A stretch of DNA of 64,000 nucleotides, from NCBI RefSeq assembly GCF_005048855.1, contig NZ_SUME01000006.1, positions 124,001-188,000 of the forward strand. Direction: 5' to 3'. Below are positions 1 through 8,127 of the stretch, piece after piece (positions within the stretch are counted from its first letter, which is position 1; each line of letters opens with the position of its first letter). The notes beneath the pieces were generated by a model. The model was given only the letters and a program-made list of their open reading frames with translations. It did no database searches and had not been told where the DNA came from. The stretch is from Sphingobacterium olei. GTDB lineage: Bacteria; Bacteroidota; Bacteroidia; Sphingobacteriales; Sphingobacteriaceae. The translations under genes and the position numbers were made by a program.

Positions 1-308
1 ATGAGGTTCATGCTTTTTTGTTACTCCACTCCAACCGGGGCCTACGAGTTTCTCGTCTGTATATTTGTGGCAACTGGCACATTTGAGGTTGGCAATGCTG
101 TGTCCCTCTGCTGCCATTTTTACATCTAATCTGTCGCCGATATCGACTTTGTCAAATTTGCCTTCACCTCGTTTTGGATCGTAATCGGATGTTGTCGGAC
201 TGTCACTTTCGGGTGCGGAAGTACTGCTCGTCTGCTGTTGGTTGCTATTTGAAGAACAGGCATATAGCATTATACCCATCGCAATTACAACTAGTAACTT
301 TTTCATAA
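1..308 (-). CDS. Cytochrome c family lipoprotein (C-terminus cut by window edge)
   Basis: The first 102 residues are visible and the frame stays open to the window edge, so the C-terminus is missing. A lipoprotein signal ends in LYAC (lipid-anchored Cys17). A Ser/Thr/Gln-rich linker follows (about residues 18-45), then one CxxCH haem-binding site (C76, C79, H80) with the downstream VGPGW segment usual in small class I cytochromes c. This predicts a membrane-anchored periplasmic electron carrier. It is divergent from a Crp/Fnr regulator and a polytopic membrane protein with conserved-looking histidines, which suggests a respiratory or nitrogen-oxide context. The electron donor and acceptor cannot be told from this window. 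Confidence 0.85.
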
Positions 309-374
309 CTTTTTTAATTTGTATATCTCTTTTTAATATTTGATTTATTCCAGATTCAACAATAGCCCTCCTGT

Positions 375-402
375 TGTCATCCCGACCCATGTGGAGGGAT
401 CT
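375..402 (+). repeat. REP-like dispersed repeat relic
   Basis: The segment has the layout GTCATCCCGAC, a few bases, then GGAGGGATCT. This is the pattern of the short dispersed 'GTCATnnCGA...GGAnnnATCT' elements common between genes in many Bacteroidota. Similar relics lie at 15620, 15860 and 37735. No coding role is seen. Confidence 0.4.
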
Positions 403-441
403 ATATAGATGTATCTTTAATTATTGCTAAATAGTGTAATA

Positions 442-449
442 CAAAGGTA
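442..449 (-). promoter_or_regulatory. Bacteroidota -7 box for the cytochrome c lipoprotein
   Basis: Read on the minus strand this is TACCTTTG, a match to the TAnnTTTG -7 consensus. It would place the transcript start near 435 and give a leader of about 125 nt. No clear TTG at -33 is present, so it may need an activator such as the adjacent Fnr-type protein. Confidence 0.4.
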
Positions 450-665
450 AGAGCCGATTGGAGGGGCATTTTATGCGTGGAATCATAAAGCGATATACGA
501 TGTGAATAATTTCTGTTTTTGTTATATAAAAATGTTTGTTAGTTGTTGTTTATTAGTGTGTTATGTTGTATTTTGATTGTAATCATATCGAATTGTGACG
601 AGTGTCAGGATCTCCATATACATATCTCCTTAACTTCGTATTGTTACCCATTTAATAACGGCCGT

Positions 666-1274
666 ATGATACCTGTAGAATTACTGTTAAAAAGGGGAGC
701 AGCTTACCGTAAAGTGGCTGCAGGTGATGTTATTTTCAATGAAGGAGCCGTTGCGGCCTATTATTACCAACTAACGGAAGGGCGGGTGCGATGGTGTACC
801 GTCAACGCCGATGGCCGGGAAATACTCCATAAGGTAATTGATCCGGGAGAGAGTTTTGGTGAGTTCCCGTTATTTGATGACAAACCGTATGCAGCGAGTG
901 CTATCGCGGATAGCCCCTGTACGATGCTGCGGTTATGTAAATCTACTTTCCATGGGCTTTTAAAGGAATTCCCAGAGATTCATTTCGCATTTACCCAATC
1001 TTTGGTGAGTGATCTCCGATTTAAGTTTATGCTCACGAGTATTTTATCAAGCAATAGTCCGGAGAATGTCGTATCTAATCTGATCCATTATTTCAATGAT
1101 CGCGGCAAGTTGATCTGCCAGGAATGTAATCGTCTGCTCCTAACCCGACAGCAGCTTGCCAATATGACTGGACTGCGTGTAGAAACGGTTATACGTGCTA
1201 TTAAGCAAATGGAAAGGGAGGATAGGCTTAGTATAGTGAAAGGTAAGGTCTTTATTCCGGCCGATGGGATGTGA
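666..1274 (+). CDS. Crp/Fnr family transcriptional regulator
   Basis: A 202-residue protein with a cyclic-nucleotide-binding-type sensor fold (about residues 12-100, including GESFGEFPLFDD) and a C-terminal winged helix-turn-helix (about 158-182, LTRQQLANMTGLRVETV). The reading frame extends upstream to 543, but that part encodes a hydrophobic, low-quality stretch. The ATG at 666 gives the usual family length and was chosen. The N-terminus lacks the four-Cys Fe-S motif of E. coli FNR. It therefore belongs to the Dnr/Crp-like group that may sense NO, redox state or a nucleotide. It sits between a cytochrome c gene and a membrane haem-protein candidate and probably regulates one or both. Confidence 0.85.
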   Translation: MIPVELLLKRGAAYRKVAAGDVIFNEGAVAAYYYQLTEGRVRWCTVNADGREILHKVIDPGESFGEFPLFDDKPYAASAIADSPCTMLRLCKSTFHGLLKEFPEIHFAFTQSLVSDLRFKFMLTSILSSNSPENVVSNLIHYFNDRGKLICQECNRLLLTRQQLANMTGLRVETVIRAIKQMEREDRLSIVKGKVFIPADGM

Positions 1275-1331
1275 TCGGAAAGTATGTTTCTAGTCATAAA
1301 ATGAGATCCTGATGAATTGTAATTTGCGCCT

Positions 1332-2555
1332 ATGATCGCTTTGTTAAATAGAATGACAATAAGACGATGGGCATGGATAGGCCTGTTTAATCTGTTTTGT
1401 GTTGCTTCTCTTGGTTTGTTGATGCGACTGAAATTCTTAATGCCATTACCATGGATGGATCAAAAGAATTTTATGCATGCACACTCACACTTCGCGTTTT
1501 CGGGGTGGGTATCTCATATACTGATGGTACTAATTGTAACGAGTATGTATGGTAAGGTAGGTAAAGATACATTGCCTCTAAAATACCAGTGTATAATTTT
1601 AGCTAATGTACTGCTGGCATTTGCGATGTTGATCAGTTTTTCCTTGCATGGCTATGGTATGTATTCTATTGTTTTTTCGACGTTATCGCTGCTGATATCT
1701 TATGTTTTTGCTTTTTACTGTTGGCGTGATCTGGATGAGACCAAGATTGGCCGTATAGCGCTGTATTGGTTTCGTGCGGCACTGTTTTTTTTAGTATTTT
1801 CATCGCTAGGCACATTTTTTTTGGCGTACTTAAGGGCTACTCATATCATTGATACCCGAAAGCAACTTGCTTCGGTATATTTTTATTTGCACTTTCAATA
1901 TAACGGTTGGTTCTTCTTTGCTTGCATGGGGCTATTTAGTTATTGGTTACATGTAAAAGGGATTATCCTACATCATGCCAAGACTTTTTTCTTTCTGTTT
2001 TTCTTTTGCGTGTTACCGACATATTTGTTGTCCGTACTTTGGTTGAATATTCCCGCATGGCTATATCTACTGCTTGGCGTAATAGTTATCGTGCAGTTGT
2101 TGGCATGGACGGTATACGTATATGCTGTTGTAAAGGCTGTCAGAAAAGTTGATGATAGAACGTCTGTCGTGGCATGGATGCAGGGAGGTGTTCTGCTTGC
2201 TGTCTTCGTTAAATTGCTGCTGCAGGCCTTGTCTGCAATTCCATCGCTCAGCCAATTGGTATATGGTTTCCGACCGGTTGTAATTGCTTATCTGCACCTG
2301 GTTTTATTGGTCATAATTACCCTGTTTGTCATTTCGTATATCTATCAGATGAATATATTGCATATTAGGCGGAGTACTGTATACTGGACTGTAATTATGA
2401 TAGTGGGTATTGTAAGTAATGAACTTTTGCTTGCACTACAAGGTGTTTCGTCATTGATTGGTTTTTTTATACAGCATATATCCCTCGGATTGGCTGTGGT
2501 ATCAGCTATGATAGTGTGCGGAATAGCGGGTGTTTTTTGGTCGGTGAGGGAATAG
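1332..2555 (+). CDS. Polytopic membrane protein with HAHSHFAF motif (putative haem-copper-oxidase-like)
   Basis: A 407-residue protein with roughly ten to twelve hydrophobic segments and no signal peptide. Histidines cluster near membrane segments: HAHSHFAFSGW at 49-59, H62, H106, YLHFQYNGW at 185-193 and YLHLVLL at 320-326. The HxHxHFAF(x)GW pattern resembles histidines of haem-copper oxidase subunit I and NnrS-type proteins, but the full set of oxidase ligands is not evident. It starts 57 bp after the Crp/Fnr gene and is probably cotranscribed. With the divergent cytochrome c, a role in respiration or NO handling is inferred. The family is not one I can name with confidence. Confidence 0.6.
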   Translation: MIALLNRMTIRRWAWIGLFNLFCVASLGLLMRLKFLMPLPWMDQKNFMHAHSHFAFSGWVSHILMVLIVTSMYGKVGKDTLPLKYQCIILANVLLAFAMLISFSLHGYGMYSIVFSTLSLLISYVFAFYCWRDLDETKIGRIALYWFRAALFFLVFSSLGTFFLAYLRATHIIDTRKQLASVYFYLHFQYNGWFFFACMGLFSYWLHVKGIILHHAKTFFFLFFFCVLPTYLLSVLWLNIPAWLYLLLGVIVIVQLLAWTVYVYAVVKAVRKVDDRTSVVAWMQGGVLLAVFVKLLLQALSAIPSLSQLVYGFRPVVIAYLHLVLLVIITLFVISYIYQMNILHIRRSTVYWTVIMIVGIVSNELLLALQGVSSLIGFFIQHISLGLAVVSAMIVCGIAGVFWSVRE

Positions 2556-2610
2556 GGATTGCAGACAATTAAAAAAATAATCGGCACCTGATCTTTGTAT
2601 AACTGGTTCT

Positions 2611-2964
2611 TTACGTCAAATTCTCCAAATAGGATTTTAATTCAGACATTAAAGTGCCAAATCGCACATCGATCGTATTGAAGATACGCTCCAACTCTTC
2701 CATAGAAGCATTCGATTTTGCTAAGGTTTCAAGTTCTTGAAAATTGATCCGCATCTCAGAAGCGCCGATGTATTCCATAGTAGGTTTAATGTGGTGGGCG
2801 TACCGGGCGATATCAGCCTTATTTTTGCCCAACACCGCGACAGTTAGATTTCCAAAATCAACGGGCAGCTGATGAAGATAAAGTCCCAGAAACTGTTTGA
2901 TCATTTCGGTATTATTCATCATCGAGGATTGTACGAGCTCGGGTTTTATGATTTGATACGTCAT
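2611..2964 (-). CDS. Hpt domain phosphotransfer protein
   Basis: A single-domain, all-helical histidine phosphotransfer protein of 117 residues. The phospho-acceptor motif is AHHIKP (H57, with K60), matching the HxxK core of Hpt domains. It would shuttle phosphate between a hybrid sensor kinase and a response regulator, neither of which is in this window. Its ATG overlaps the folK stop codon in a TAATG arrangement, so the two are translationally coupled. The pairing of an orphan Hpt protein with a folate gene has no obvious functional logic and may only reflect cotranscription. Confidence 0.85.
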   Translation of the reverse strand: MTYQIIKPELVQSSMMNNTEMIKQFLGLYLHQLPVDFGNLTVAVLGKNKADIARYAHHIKPTMEYIGASEMRINFQELETLAKSNASMEELERIFNTIDVRFGTLMSELKSYLENLT

Positions 2965-3443
2965 TATATTTTGTTAACCTGTAAAGGATCGCTGCAAAGA
3001 TGTAATAATTCTTCGTTGGTCTGTTTCAGTATAGGATGTACTTCCTGAGGCGCTATTTCTACTAGCGGGATTAATGTGAACTTGCGTAAATGTAAATAAG
3101 GATGGGGGATTTTTAGGAAAGGTTCGTCCAGGACTTCTGAATTATAATACAGGATGTCAATATCAATTATGCGTGCCCCCCATTTTTCTTTCCTGACGCG
3201 TCCTAAAGTGTCTTCGATTTTTTGGCATATAGCAAGCGTTTCATGTGGATCGAAACGGGTGCCTAGGCTAATAACTTTATTTAAAAATTTTGGTTGTTCC
3301 TCTACGCCCCAGGCTTCTGATTCATATACTGCAGATTCGGATTGTAATGCACCTATATTTTCTATCAATAGTTTTTGTGCTAATTCGAGTTGTTTTAAAG
3401 GGGATCCAAGATTGGCTCCTAATAGGAGAAATACGAAGTTCAT
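2964..3443 (-). CDS. folK: 2-amino-4-hydroxy-6-hydroxymethyldihydropteridine pyrophosphokinase
   Basis: This cytoplasmic folate-pathway enzyme transfers pyrophosphate from ATP to hydroxymethyldihydropterin, giving the substrate for dihydropteroate synthase. The 159-residue length is normal. Recognisable signatures are LLLGANLG near the N-terminus, the central segment around FLNKVISL, the RxxxWGARIIDIDILYY motif with the two metal-binding aspartates (DIDIL), and IPHPYLHLRKF near the end. It is divergent from sppA and followed directly by the Hpt gene. The next folate gene in the window, folB, is far away at 34.3 kb. Confidence 0.95.
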   Translation of the reverse strand: MNFVFLLLGANLGSPLKQLELAQKLLIENIGALQSESAVYESEAWGVEEQPKFLNKVISLGTRFDPHETLAICQKIEDTLGRVRKEKWGARIIDIDILYYNSEVLDEPFLKIPHPYLHLRKFTLIPLVEIAPQEVHPILKQTNEELLHLCSDPLQVNKI

Positions 3444-3526
3444 AGAATATTACTTGATTATATATCTTTAAATGCTGTAAAAATCAAATATATTCCTTTA
3501 ATTTATAACATTAAAATATATTTTAA

Positions 3527-5290
3527 ATGGATTTTTTAAAACACATATTTGCCACCATAATTGGTGTGCTGATCACCTTCGTGATTATTTTCTTTGTTGT
3601 TCTGGTATTTATTGGTGCATTGGTACAACAGTCGACTTCCCAATCGGCCGTCGCGGTGCCTGATAATTCAGTACTGTACATGAGTCTAAACCATGATATC
3701 GTCGAAAAAACGGAATCCAATCCGCTGGGCGACCTTAATATTCCGGGATATGGAACGGCTAAATCAATAGGGCTCAATGACATATTGACTAGAATAAAGG
3801 CGGCAAAAGAAGACAATAATATCAAAGGGATATACCTGAATCCTTCTACCGTCAATGTTGGATTTGCGAGTTTAAAAGAAATACGTGATGCCTTAGTAGA
3901 TTTTAAGACGTCAAAAAAGTTTATTGTAGCCTATAGCGAAGGCTATTCACAGAAGGCATATTATCTGGCTTCGGTAGCGGATAAGATTTACGTTAATCCA
4001 CAGGGAGCAATAGATTTTAGAGGTTTAAGTTCTTCTGTCGTATTTATGAAAGATGCGCTGGATAAATTAGGTGTAGAAATGCAGGTGGTAAAGGTAGGGA
4101 CTTATAAATCTGCAGTAGAGCCGTTCCTGCTGAACGAGATGAGCCCGGCGAATCGCGAACAGGTTACATCTTATTTGAATAGTATCTATTCTTCATTTTT
4201 AAAGGATATAGCGGAAGGAAGACAGATTGCTGTTGATTCTTTGGATCATATCGCTGATGCGTATCTCGTGCGTAACGCAGATGATGCCGTAAATTATAAG
4301 TTCGCTGATGCGAAACTATATAAAGATGAATTGCTGGACGAAATTAAAGATCGCCTGAAGATTGCTAAAGATAAGGATATCTCGGCCGTATCATTATTGG
4401 CTTATTCGCCTAAAGGGAAGGTAAACAACTCGAAAAATAAAATTGCGGTGTTGTATGCGTACGGAAATATTGTTGACGGAGAAGGATCTATCGGTTCAAT
4501 TGGGGGAGATAAATTATCCAGGGAGTTACGTAAATTGAGAAAGGATGACGATATCAAAGGGATCGTACTGCGGGTGAATTCGCCCGGGGGATCTGCATTG
4601 GCTTCGGATATGATATGGCGAGAGGTGGATCTAATACGAAAAGTGAAACCGGTAATGGTTTCTATGGGTGATTATGCCGCATCGGGCGGTTATTATATTG
4701 CAGCAGCAGCTGATTCCATTTTTGCCGAAGAAAATACCCTCACAGGTTCTATCGGTGTGTTCGGTGTGATTCCTAATTTTAAAGGCTTATTGAATGACAG
4801 GCTGGGGATACACGTAGATGAGGTATCGACTGGCAAATTTTCTAACTTAATGTCGGATGTGGATAGGCCAATGACAGCGGAAGAAAGATCTATTGTACAG
4901 ATGGAGGTTGGACGCGTATATAATACTTTTATGCAACGGGTAGCTGATGGAAGAAAAATTTCGGTAGAGCGGGTGGACAGTATAGGTCAAGGACGGGTAT
5001 GGACGGGAAGTCAAGCATTGGAGCTGGGATTGGTGGACAAGATTGGTGATGTACATCGAGCGGTGCAGGCTGCAGCATATAAAGCTAAATTAGCAGATTA
5101 TGCCATTATTGAACTTCCGGAAAAAGATGATCCGTTGAGCAGTATCTTTTTGACATCAAAGGAGAAATTAAAGACATGGCTATTTGCCGAAGAAATCGGC
5201 GATTATCATAAATATGTGTTTGAAATTCGAAATGCATTACAAAATACCGGTATACAGGCACGGATACCGTATACGATAGAAATATATTAA
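3527..5290 (+). CDS. sppA: Signal peptide peptidase SppA, 67 kDa (protease IV) type
   Basis: A membrane-bound serine protease that degrades cleaved signal peptides. The 587-residue length fits the long, two-domain form in which the N- and C-terminal halves are duplicated S49 domains. One N-terminal transmembrane segment covers about residues 10-33. The catalytic Lys lies in GTYKSAVEPF (K194) in the first half and the catalytic Ser in GDYAASGGYY (S386) in the second, matching the Ser-Lys dyad arrangement of E. coli SppA. It is transcribed alone, divergent from folK and upstream of pgk. Confidence 0.93.
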   Translation: MDFLKHIFATIIGVLITFVIIFFVVLVFIGALVQQSTSQSAVAVPDNSVLYMSLNHDIVEKTESNPLGDLNIPGYGTAKSIGLNDILTRIKAAKEDNNIKGIYLNPSTVNVGFASLKEIRDALVDFKTSKKFIVAYSEGYSQKAYYLASVADKIYVNPQGAIDFRGLSSSVVFMKDALDKLGVEMQVVKVGTYKSAVEPFLLNEMSPANREQVTSYLNSIYSSFLKDIAEGRQIAVDSLDHIADAYLVRNADDAVNYKFADAKLYKDELLDEIKDRLKIAKDKDISAVSLLAYSPKGKVNNSKNKIAVLYAYGNIVDGEGSIGSIGGDKLSRELRKLRKDDDIKGIVLRVNSPGGSALASDMIWREVDLIRKVKPVMVSMGDYAASGGYYIAAAADSIFAEENTLTGSIGVFGVIPNFKGLLNDRLGIHVDEVSTGKFSNLMSDVDRPMTAEERSIVQMEVGRVYNTFMQRVADGRKISVERVDSIGQGRVWTGSQALELGLVDKIGDVHRAVQAAAYKAKLADYAIIELPEKDDPLSSIFLTSKEKLKTWLFAEEIGDYHKYVFEIRNALQNTGIQARIPYTIEIY

Positions 5291-5394
5291 TCGATCTTAA
5301 AAAAGGCATTGCATTGGAAACAATTGTATGCTTTTTTATTGGATTATAATTGCATATAAAAGCAAATTACAAGTAGTGTTTTTTTTACAGGTGT

Positions 5395-5425
5395 TTGTGA
5401 ATGCAAAGCATTTTATCTAAGTTTA
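5395..5425 (+). promoter_or_regulatory. Promoter of pgk (TTG, 20 nt, TAAGTTTA)
   Basis: TTG at 5395-5397, a 20-nt spacer ending TTTATC, and TAAGTTTA at 5418-5425. It belongs to an extended promoter class repeated several times in this window. A partial second copy of the upstream half (ATAATTGCATATAAAAGCAAATT) lies near 5346-5369. The leader to the pgk ATG would be about 32 nt. Confidence 0.7.
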
Positions 5426-5463
5426 ACCCTTCAATCAACTTAAAATAATATATATATAGACAT

Positions 5464-6654
5464 ATGAAAACAATAGATAGTTTGGATTTCTCTGGAAAAA
5501 AAGCCTTAATTCGTGTGGATTTTAATGTTCCTTTGGATGATAATTTTAAAATTACGGATGACAATCGTATTCAAGGTGCGTTACCAACCATAAAGAAGAT
5601 TTTGAATGACGGTGGATCGGTGATTTTGATGTCTCACTTGGGAAGACCTAAGGAGGGTCCTACTGATAAATATTCGTTGAAACATATTGTATCCTACCTT
5701 TCTGAAGTGGTTGGCCTGGATGTAAAATTCGCTGATGATTGTATCGGACAAGAAGCAATAGACAAGGCTGCTGATTTAAAATCAGGAGAAATGTTACTGT
5801 TGGAAAATCTTCGTTTTTACAAAGAGGAAGAAAAAGGAGATAAGGATTTTGCTGAAAAGCTTGCTGAATTGGGCGATGTATATGTGAATGATGCATTCGG
5901 AACTGCGCATAGAGCGCATGCTTCTACCGCGGTAATAGCACAATTCTTCCCAGACGCGAAGTATTTTGGATACTTGATGGCTGCGGAGATTAACAACGCA
6001 GAGAAAGTACTAAATAATCCACAGCGTCCGTTTACAGCTATTATGGGTGGAGCTAAGGTGTCTGATAAATTGGAATTAATCGAAGCTTTGTTGGACAAAG
6101 TGGACAATTTGATTATAGGTGGCGGTATGGCTTATACTTTTGTGAAAGCAAAAGGTGGTGAAATTGGTAAATCATTGGTAGAGCTGGATAAATTGGATCT
6201 AGCAAATGAATTGGTAAAAAAAGCAGAACAAAAAGGAGTTAACTTAGTACTGCCAACGGATGCACAGATTGCAGATCGTTTTGCAAATGATGCAGATGTT
6301 TATGATGGACCTAATGACCAAATTCCGGTAGATAGACAGGGGTTGGATATTGGAAGTGAATCGGGAGCTCATTTTGCAGAGGTGATTAGTGCATCTAACA
6401 CTGTATTATGGAACGGACCAATGGGTGTGTTCGAATTCGATACGTTTGCAAAGGGAACCCGTGCTGTTGCTGATGCGATAGTTGCTGCTACGGAGCGCGG
6501 CGCATTCTCTTTAATAGGCGGAGGTGATTCTGCTGCTGCGGTATCTAAATTTGGTATGACAGAACATGTGAGTTATGTAAGTACTGGTGGTGGAGCATTG
6601 TTGGAATACATGGAAGGTAAAACATTGCCTGGTGTAAAAGCTATTGAGGGTTAA
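5464..6654 (+). CDS. pgk: Phosphoglycerate kinase
   Basis: This glycolytic and gluconeogenic enzyme interconverts 1,3-bisphosphoglycerate plus ADP with 3-phosphoglycerate plus ATP. The 396-residue length is standard. N-terminal substrate-binding signatures RVDFNVPLDD and SHLGRPK are present, as are the hinge region NGPMGVFEF and the C-terminal nucleotide-binding GGGDSAAAVSKFG. It is a single-gene unit with its own promoter (5395-5425) and a rho-independent terminator immediately downstream. Codon use and length show nothing unusual. Confidence 0.97.
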   Translation: MKTIDSLDFSGKKALIRVDFNVPLDDNFKITDDNRIQGALPTIKKILNDGGSVILMSHLGRPKEGPTDKYSLKHIVSYLSEVVGLDVKFADDCIGQEAIDKAADLKSGEMLLLENLRFYKEEEKGDKDFAEKLAELGDVYVNDAFGTAHRAHASTAVIAQFFPDAKYFGYLMAAEINNAEKVLNNPQRPFTAIMGGAKVSDKLELIEALLDKVDNLIIGGGMAYTFVKAKGGEIGKSLVELDKLDLANELVKKAEQKGVNLVLPTDAQIADRFANDADVYDGPNDQIPVDRQGLDIGSESGAHFAEVISASNTVLWNGPMGVFEFDTFAKGTRAVADAIVAATERGAFSLIGGGDSAAAVSKFGMTEHVSYVSTGGGALLEYMEGKTLPGVKAIEG

Positions 6655-6674
6655 TTTACCTATAATATCATGTC

Positions 6675-6707
6675 AATGGGTCGCCTTTTGGCTGCCCATT
6701 TTTTTTT
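6675..6707 (+). terminator. Rho-independent terminator after pgk
   Basis: AATGGG at 6675-6680 pairs with CCCATT at 6695-6700. An inner GCC/GGC pair sits around a TTTT loop, and a run of T follows to 6707. It lies 20 bp past the pgk stop. Confidence 0.8.
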
Positions 6708-6726
6708 GACTAGATTCTAAGGAAAA

Positions 6727-6762
6727 AAAAAAGAGACCTATTTTTTGATAGATCTCTTTTTT
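6727..6762 (-). terminator. Terminator of the small basic protein gene (bidirectional)
   Basis: AAAAAAGAGA pairs with TCTCTTTTTT around an inner CTAT/ATAG pair with one mismatch. A/T runs on both sides let it work in either direction. It ends the minus-strand gene that stops at 6778. Confidence 0.7.
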
Positions 6763-6777
6763 ATGTTTTTTATTAGT

Positions 6778-6957
6778 TTATTTAGCTTCAGCAGCCAATT
6801 GATCTAAGATCGCATTGTTTTTTACAATTTGACTGTGTTTAGGCATTTTCGAACGGCTTCCCAATTCGATATTACGTCCTAATTTCAGAAACTGAACCTC
6901 AACACGTGAAACAGTTTTGTTTCTTCTATCTTTTCTTTTTAAACGTGTAACTCCCAT
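6778..6957 (-). CDS. Small basic conserved Bacteroidota protein (possible ribosome-associated)
   Basis: A 59-residue, Lys/Arg-rich protein beginning MGVTRLKRKDRRNK and ending LDQLAAEAK. It has no signal peptide or membrane segment. Its size, charge and position next to a tRNA-Cys gene suggest a ribosome- or RNA-associated role. I recall small proteins of this kind in Bacteroidota, and structural work on a Flavobacterium ribosome described a lineage-specific basic subunit, but I cannot confirm that this is it. The gene has its own terminator downstream and may be cotranscribed with tRNA-Cys, whose 3' end lies 36 bp upstream. Confidence 0.75.
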   Translation of the reverse strand: MGVTRLKRKDRRNKTVSRVEVQFLKLGRNIELGSRSKMPKHSQIVKNNAILDQLAAEAK

Positions 6958-6992
6958 TTTATTTAATATTTTTTTTGTACAAAATCTAAACG

Positions 6993-7063
6993 AGGTCGGA
7001 AGCGGATTCGAACCGCTGTACGAGGTTTTGCAGACCTCTGCCTAGCCACTCGGCCATCCGACC
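6993..7063 (-). tRNA. tRNA-Cys (GCA)
   Basis: A 71-nt cloverleaf on the minus strand. The acceptor GGTCGGA pairs with TCCGACC, the discriminator is T, the anticodon loop CTGCAAA gives GCA, and the T-arm contains GGTTCGAATCC. The terminal CCA is not encoded. The promoter is at 7083-7113. Confidence 0.95.
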
Positions 7064-7082
7064 TTTTCCCTTTGTGGGCATG

Positions 7083-7113
7083 CAAAAATAACGCTTAATT
7101 TTTAAAATGGCAA
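7083..7113 (-). promoter_or_regulatory. Promoter of tRNA-Cys (TTG, 20 nt, TATTTTTG)
   Basis: Read on the minus strand, TTG at 7113-7111 and TATTTTTG at 7090-7083 are separated by exactly 20 nt, which is consensus Bacteroidota spacing. The start would fall about 12 nt before the tRNA. Confidence 0.8.
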
Positions 7114-7349
7114 ATATATATTGGAAATTATTTGTGTATTGGATTTCGTGCGCTATTTGTAGAATTAATCTTTAATTTTTTTTGTAATTTATTCATGCCT
7201 ATATTATTTTTTATATCTTTTAATCTTTTGATTAATAGCGTTTTAATTTTGTGTTTTGGTTGTTTTTTCTTTTTGGTCTAATACTTGATAGATAGTTACC
7301 GTCTTACATGGTGTAAGCATAAACAGTTTTAAAATTTAAAAAGATTATT

Positions 7350-7994
7350 ATGAAAAAATTATTACTTTCTTTTGGCGCAGTAGTATTATTAGCTGCGGGA
7401 GCACAAGCTCAAGTAAGTTATGGCCTAAAAGCCGGTGTTAACTTAGGTAAATACAGTAATCAGTCTGATTTGGCAAAAGATTATCAGACAAATAATGTTT
7501 CTTTTTTCGTAACAGGTTTTGCTGATCTTCCGGTCGCGACTAATTTTTCTGTCCAACCGGGTTTGTCTTTACAGGGTAAAGGAAATAAATACAACTTTGA
7601 TGGAGACGGCTTAGATGGTAAATCAACTACTAATGTGATGTCGATTGAAATTCCAGTAAATGCAGTTTATTGGATTCCAACGGGAGCTTCTGGATCAGTG
7701 TTTTTGGGCGCGGGTCCGTACGTAGGATTTAATGTTAGTGGTAAGCAAAAATACGAAGGTAATGTAGGAGATTGGGGAGCAGAAGGTGAATCGGATATTG
7801 ACTTTGGAAGTGGTGATAATGAAATGAAAGTGATTGATGCTGGTGCCAATTTCTTAGCCGGCTATAAATTTGGTAACGGCTTTTTAATAAATGCTGGATA
7901 TGGTCTAGGATTATCAAATTTATCGAACAACAGCAATTCGGATAATAAATTTTCGAATAGAGTACTTTCATTCGGAGTCGGTTTCCAATTCTAA
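7350..7994 (+). CDS. Outer-membrane beta-barrel protein (PorT/OmpA-like barrel family)
   Basis: A 214-residue secreted protein with an N-terminal signal peptide (MKKLLLSFGAVVLLAAGAQA) followed directly by alternating hydrophobic and polar strands typical of an eight-stranded barrel. SYGLKAGVNLGKY at the start of the mature protein and the C-terminal aromatic residue (VGFQF) are hallmarks of Bacteroidota PorT-like or 'outer membrane protein beta-barrel' proteins. The ligand and precise role are unknown. The 280-bp region upstream of it holds the tRNA-Cys promoter and a small inverted repeat (CTTACA-TGG-TGTAAG at about 7302-7316). A strong terminator follows the gene. Confidence 0.85.
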   Translation: MKKLLLSFGAVVLLAAGAQAQVSYGLKAGVNLGKYSNQSDLAKDYQTNNVSFFVTGFADLPVATNFSVQPGLSLQGKGNKYNFDGDGLDGKSTTNVMSIEIPVNAVYWIPTGASGSVFLGAGPYVGFNVSGKQKYEGNVGDWGAEGESDIDFGSGDNEMKVIDAGANFLAGYKFGNGFLINAGYGLGLSNLSNNSNSDNKFSNRVLSFGVGFQF

Positions 7995-8013
7995 GCTTAA
8001 CACGATTGAATAG

Positions 8014-8053
8014 AGAAATGGCTGTCCTGATAAGAACAGCCATTTCTGTTTTA
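8014..8053 (+). terminator. Rho-independent terminator after the beta-barrel gene
   Basis: AGAAATGGCTGT at 8014-8025 pairs perfectly with ACAGCCATTTCT at 8036-8047, followed by GTTTTA. Confidence 0.85.
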
Positions 8054-8115
8054 TGTTGGTTATAATATGATAATGGATTAACAATAATTCTATTACAGAA
8101 TATGTGAATTATCGT

Positions 8116-8123
8116 TAACTTTG
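8116..8123 (+). promoter_or_regulatory. -7 box TAACTTTG abutting the lipA start
   Basis: A perfect TAnnTTTG match ends only 4 nt before the lipA ATG at 8128. Transcription would begin on or next to the start codon, so lipA may be read as a leaderless mRNA. No TTG is seen at the usual -33 distance. Confidence 0.5.
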
Positions 8124-8127
8124 TACT

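Noticed and set aside
543..665. Longer start for the Crp/Fnr regulator
   Set aside because: The added 41 residues are hydrophobic and Cys-rich, do not fit the family, and no promoter supports them. The ATG at 666 gives the normal length.
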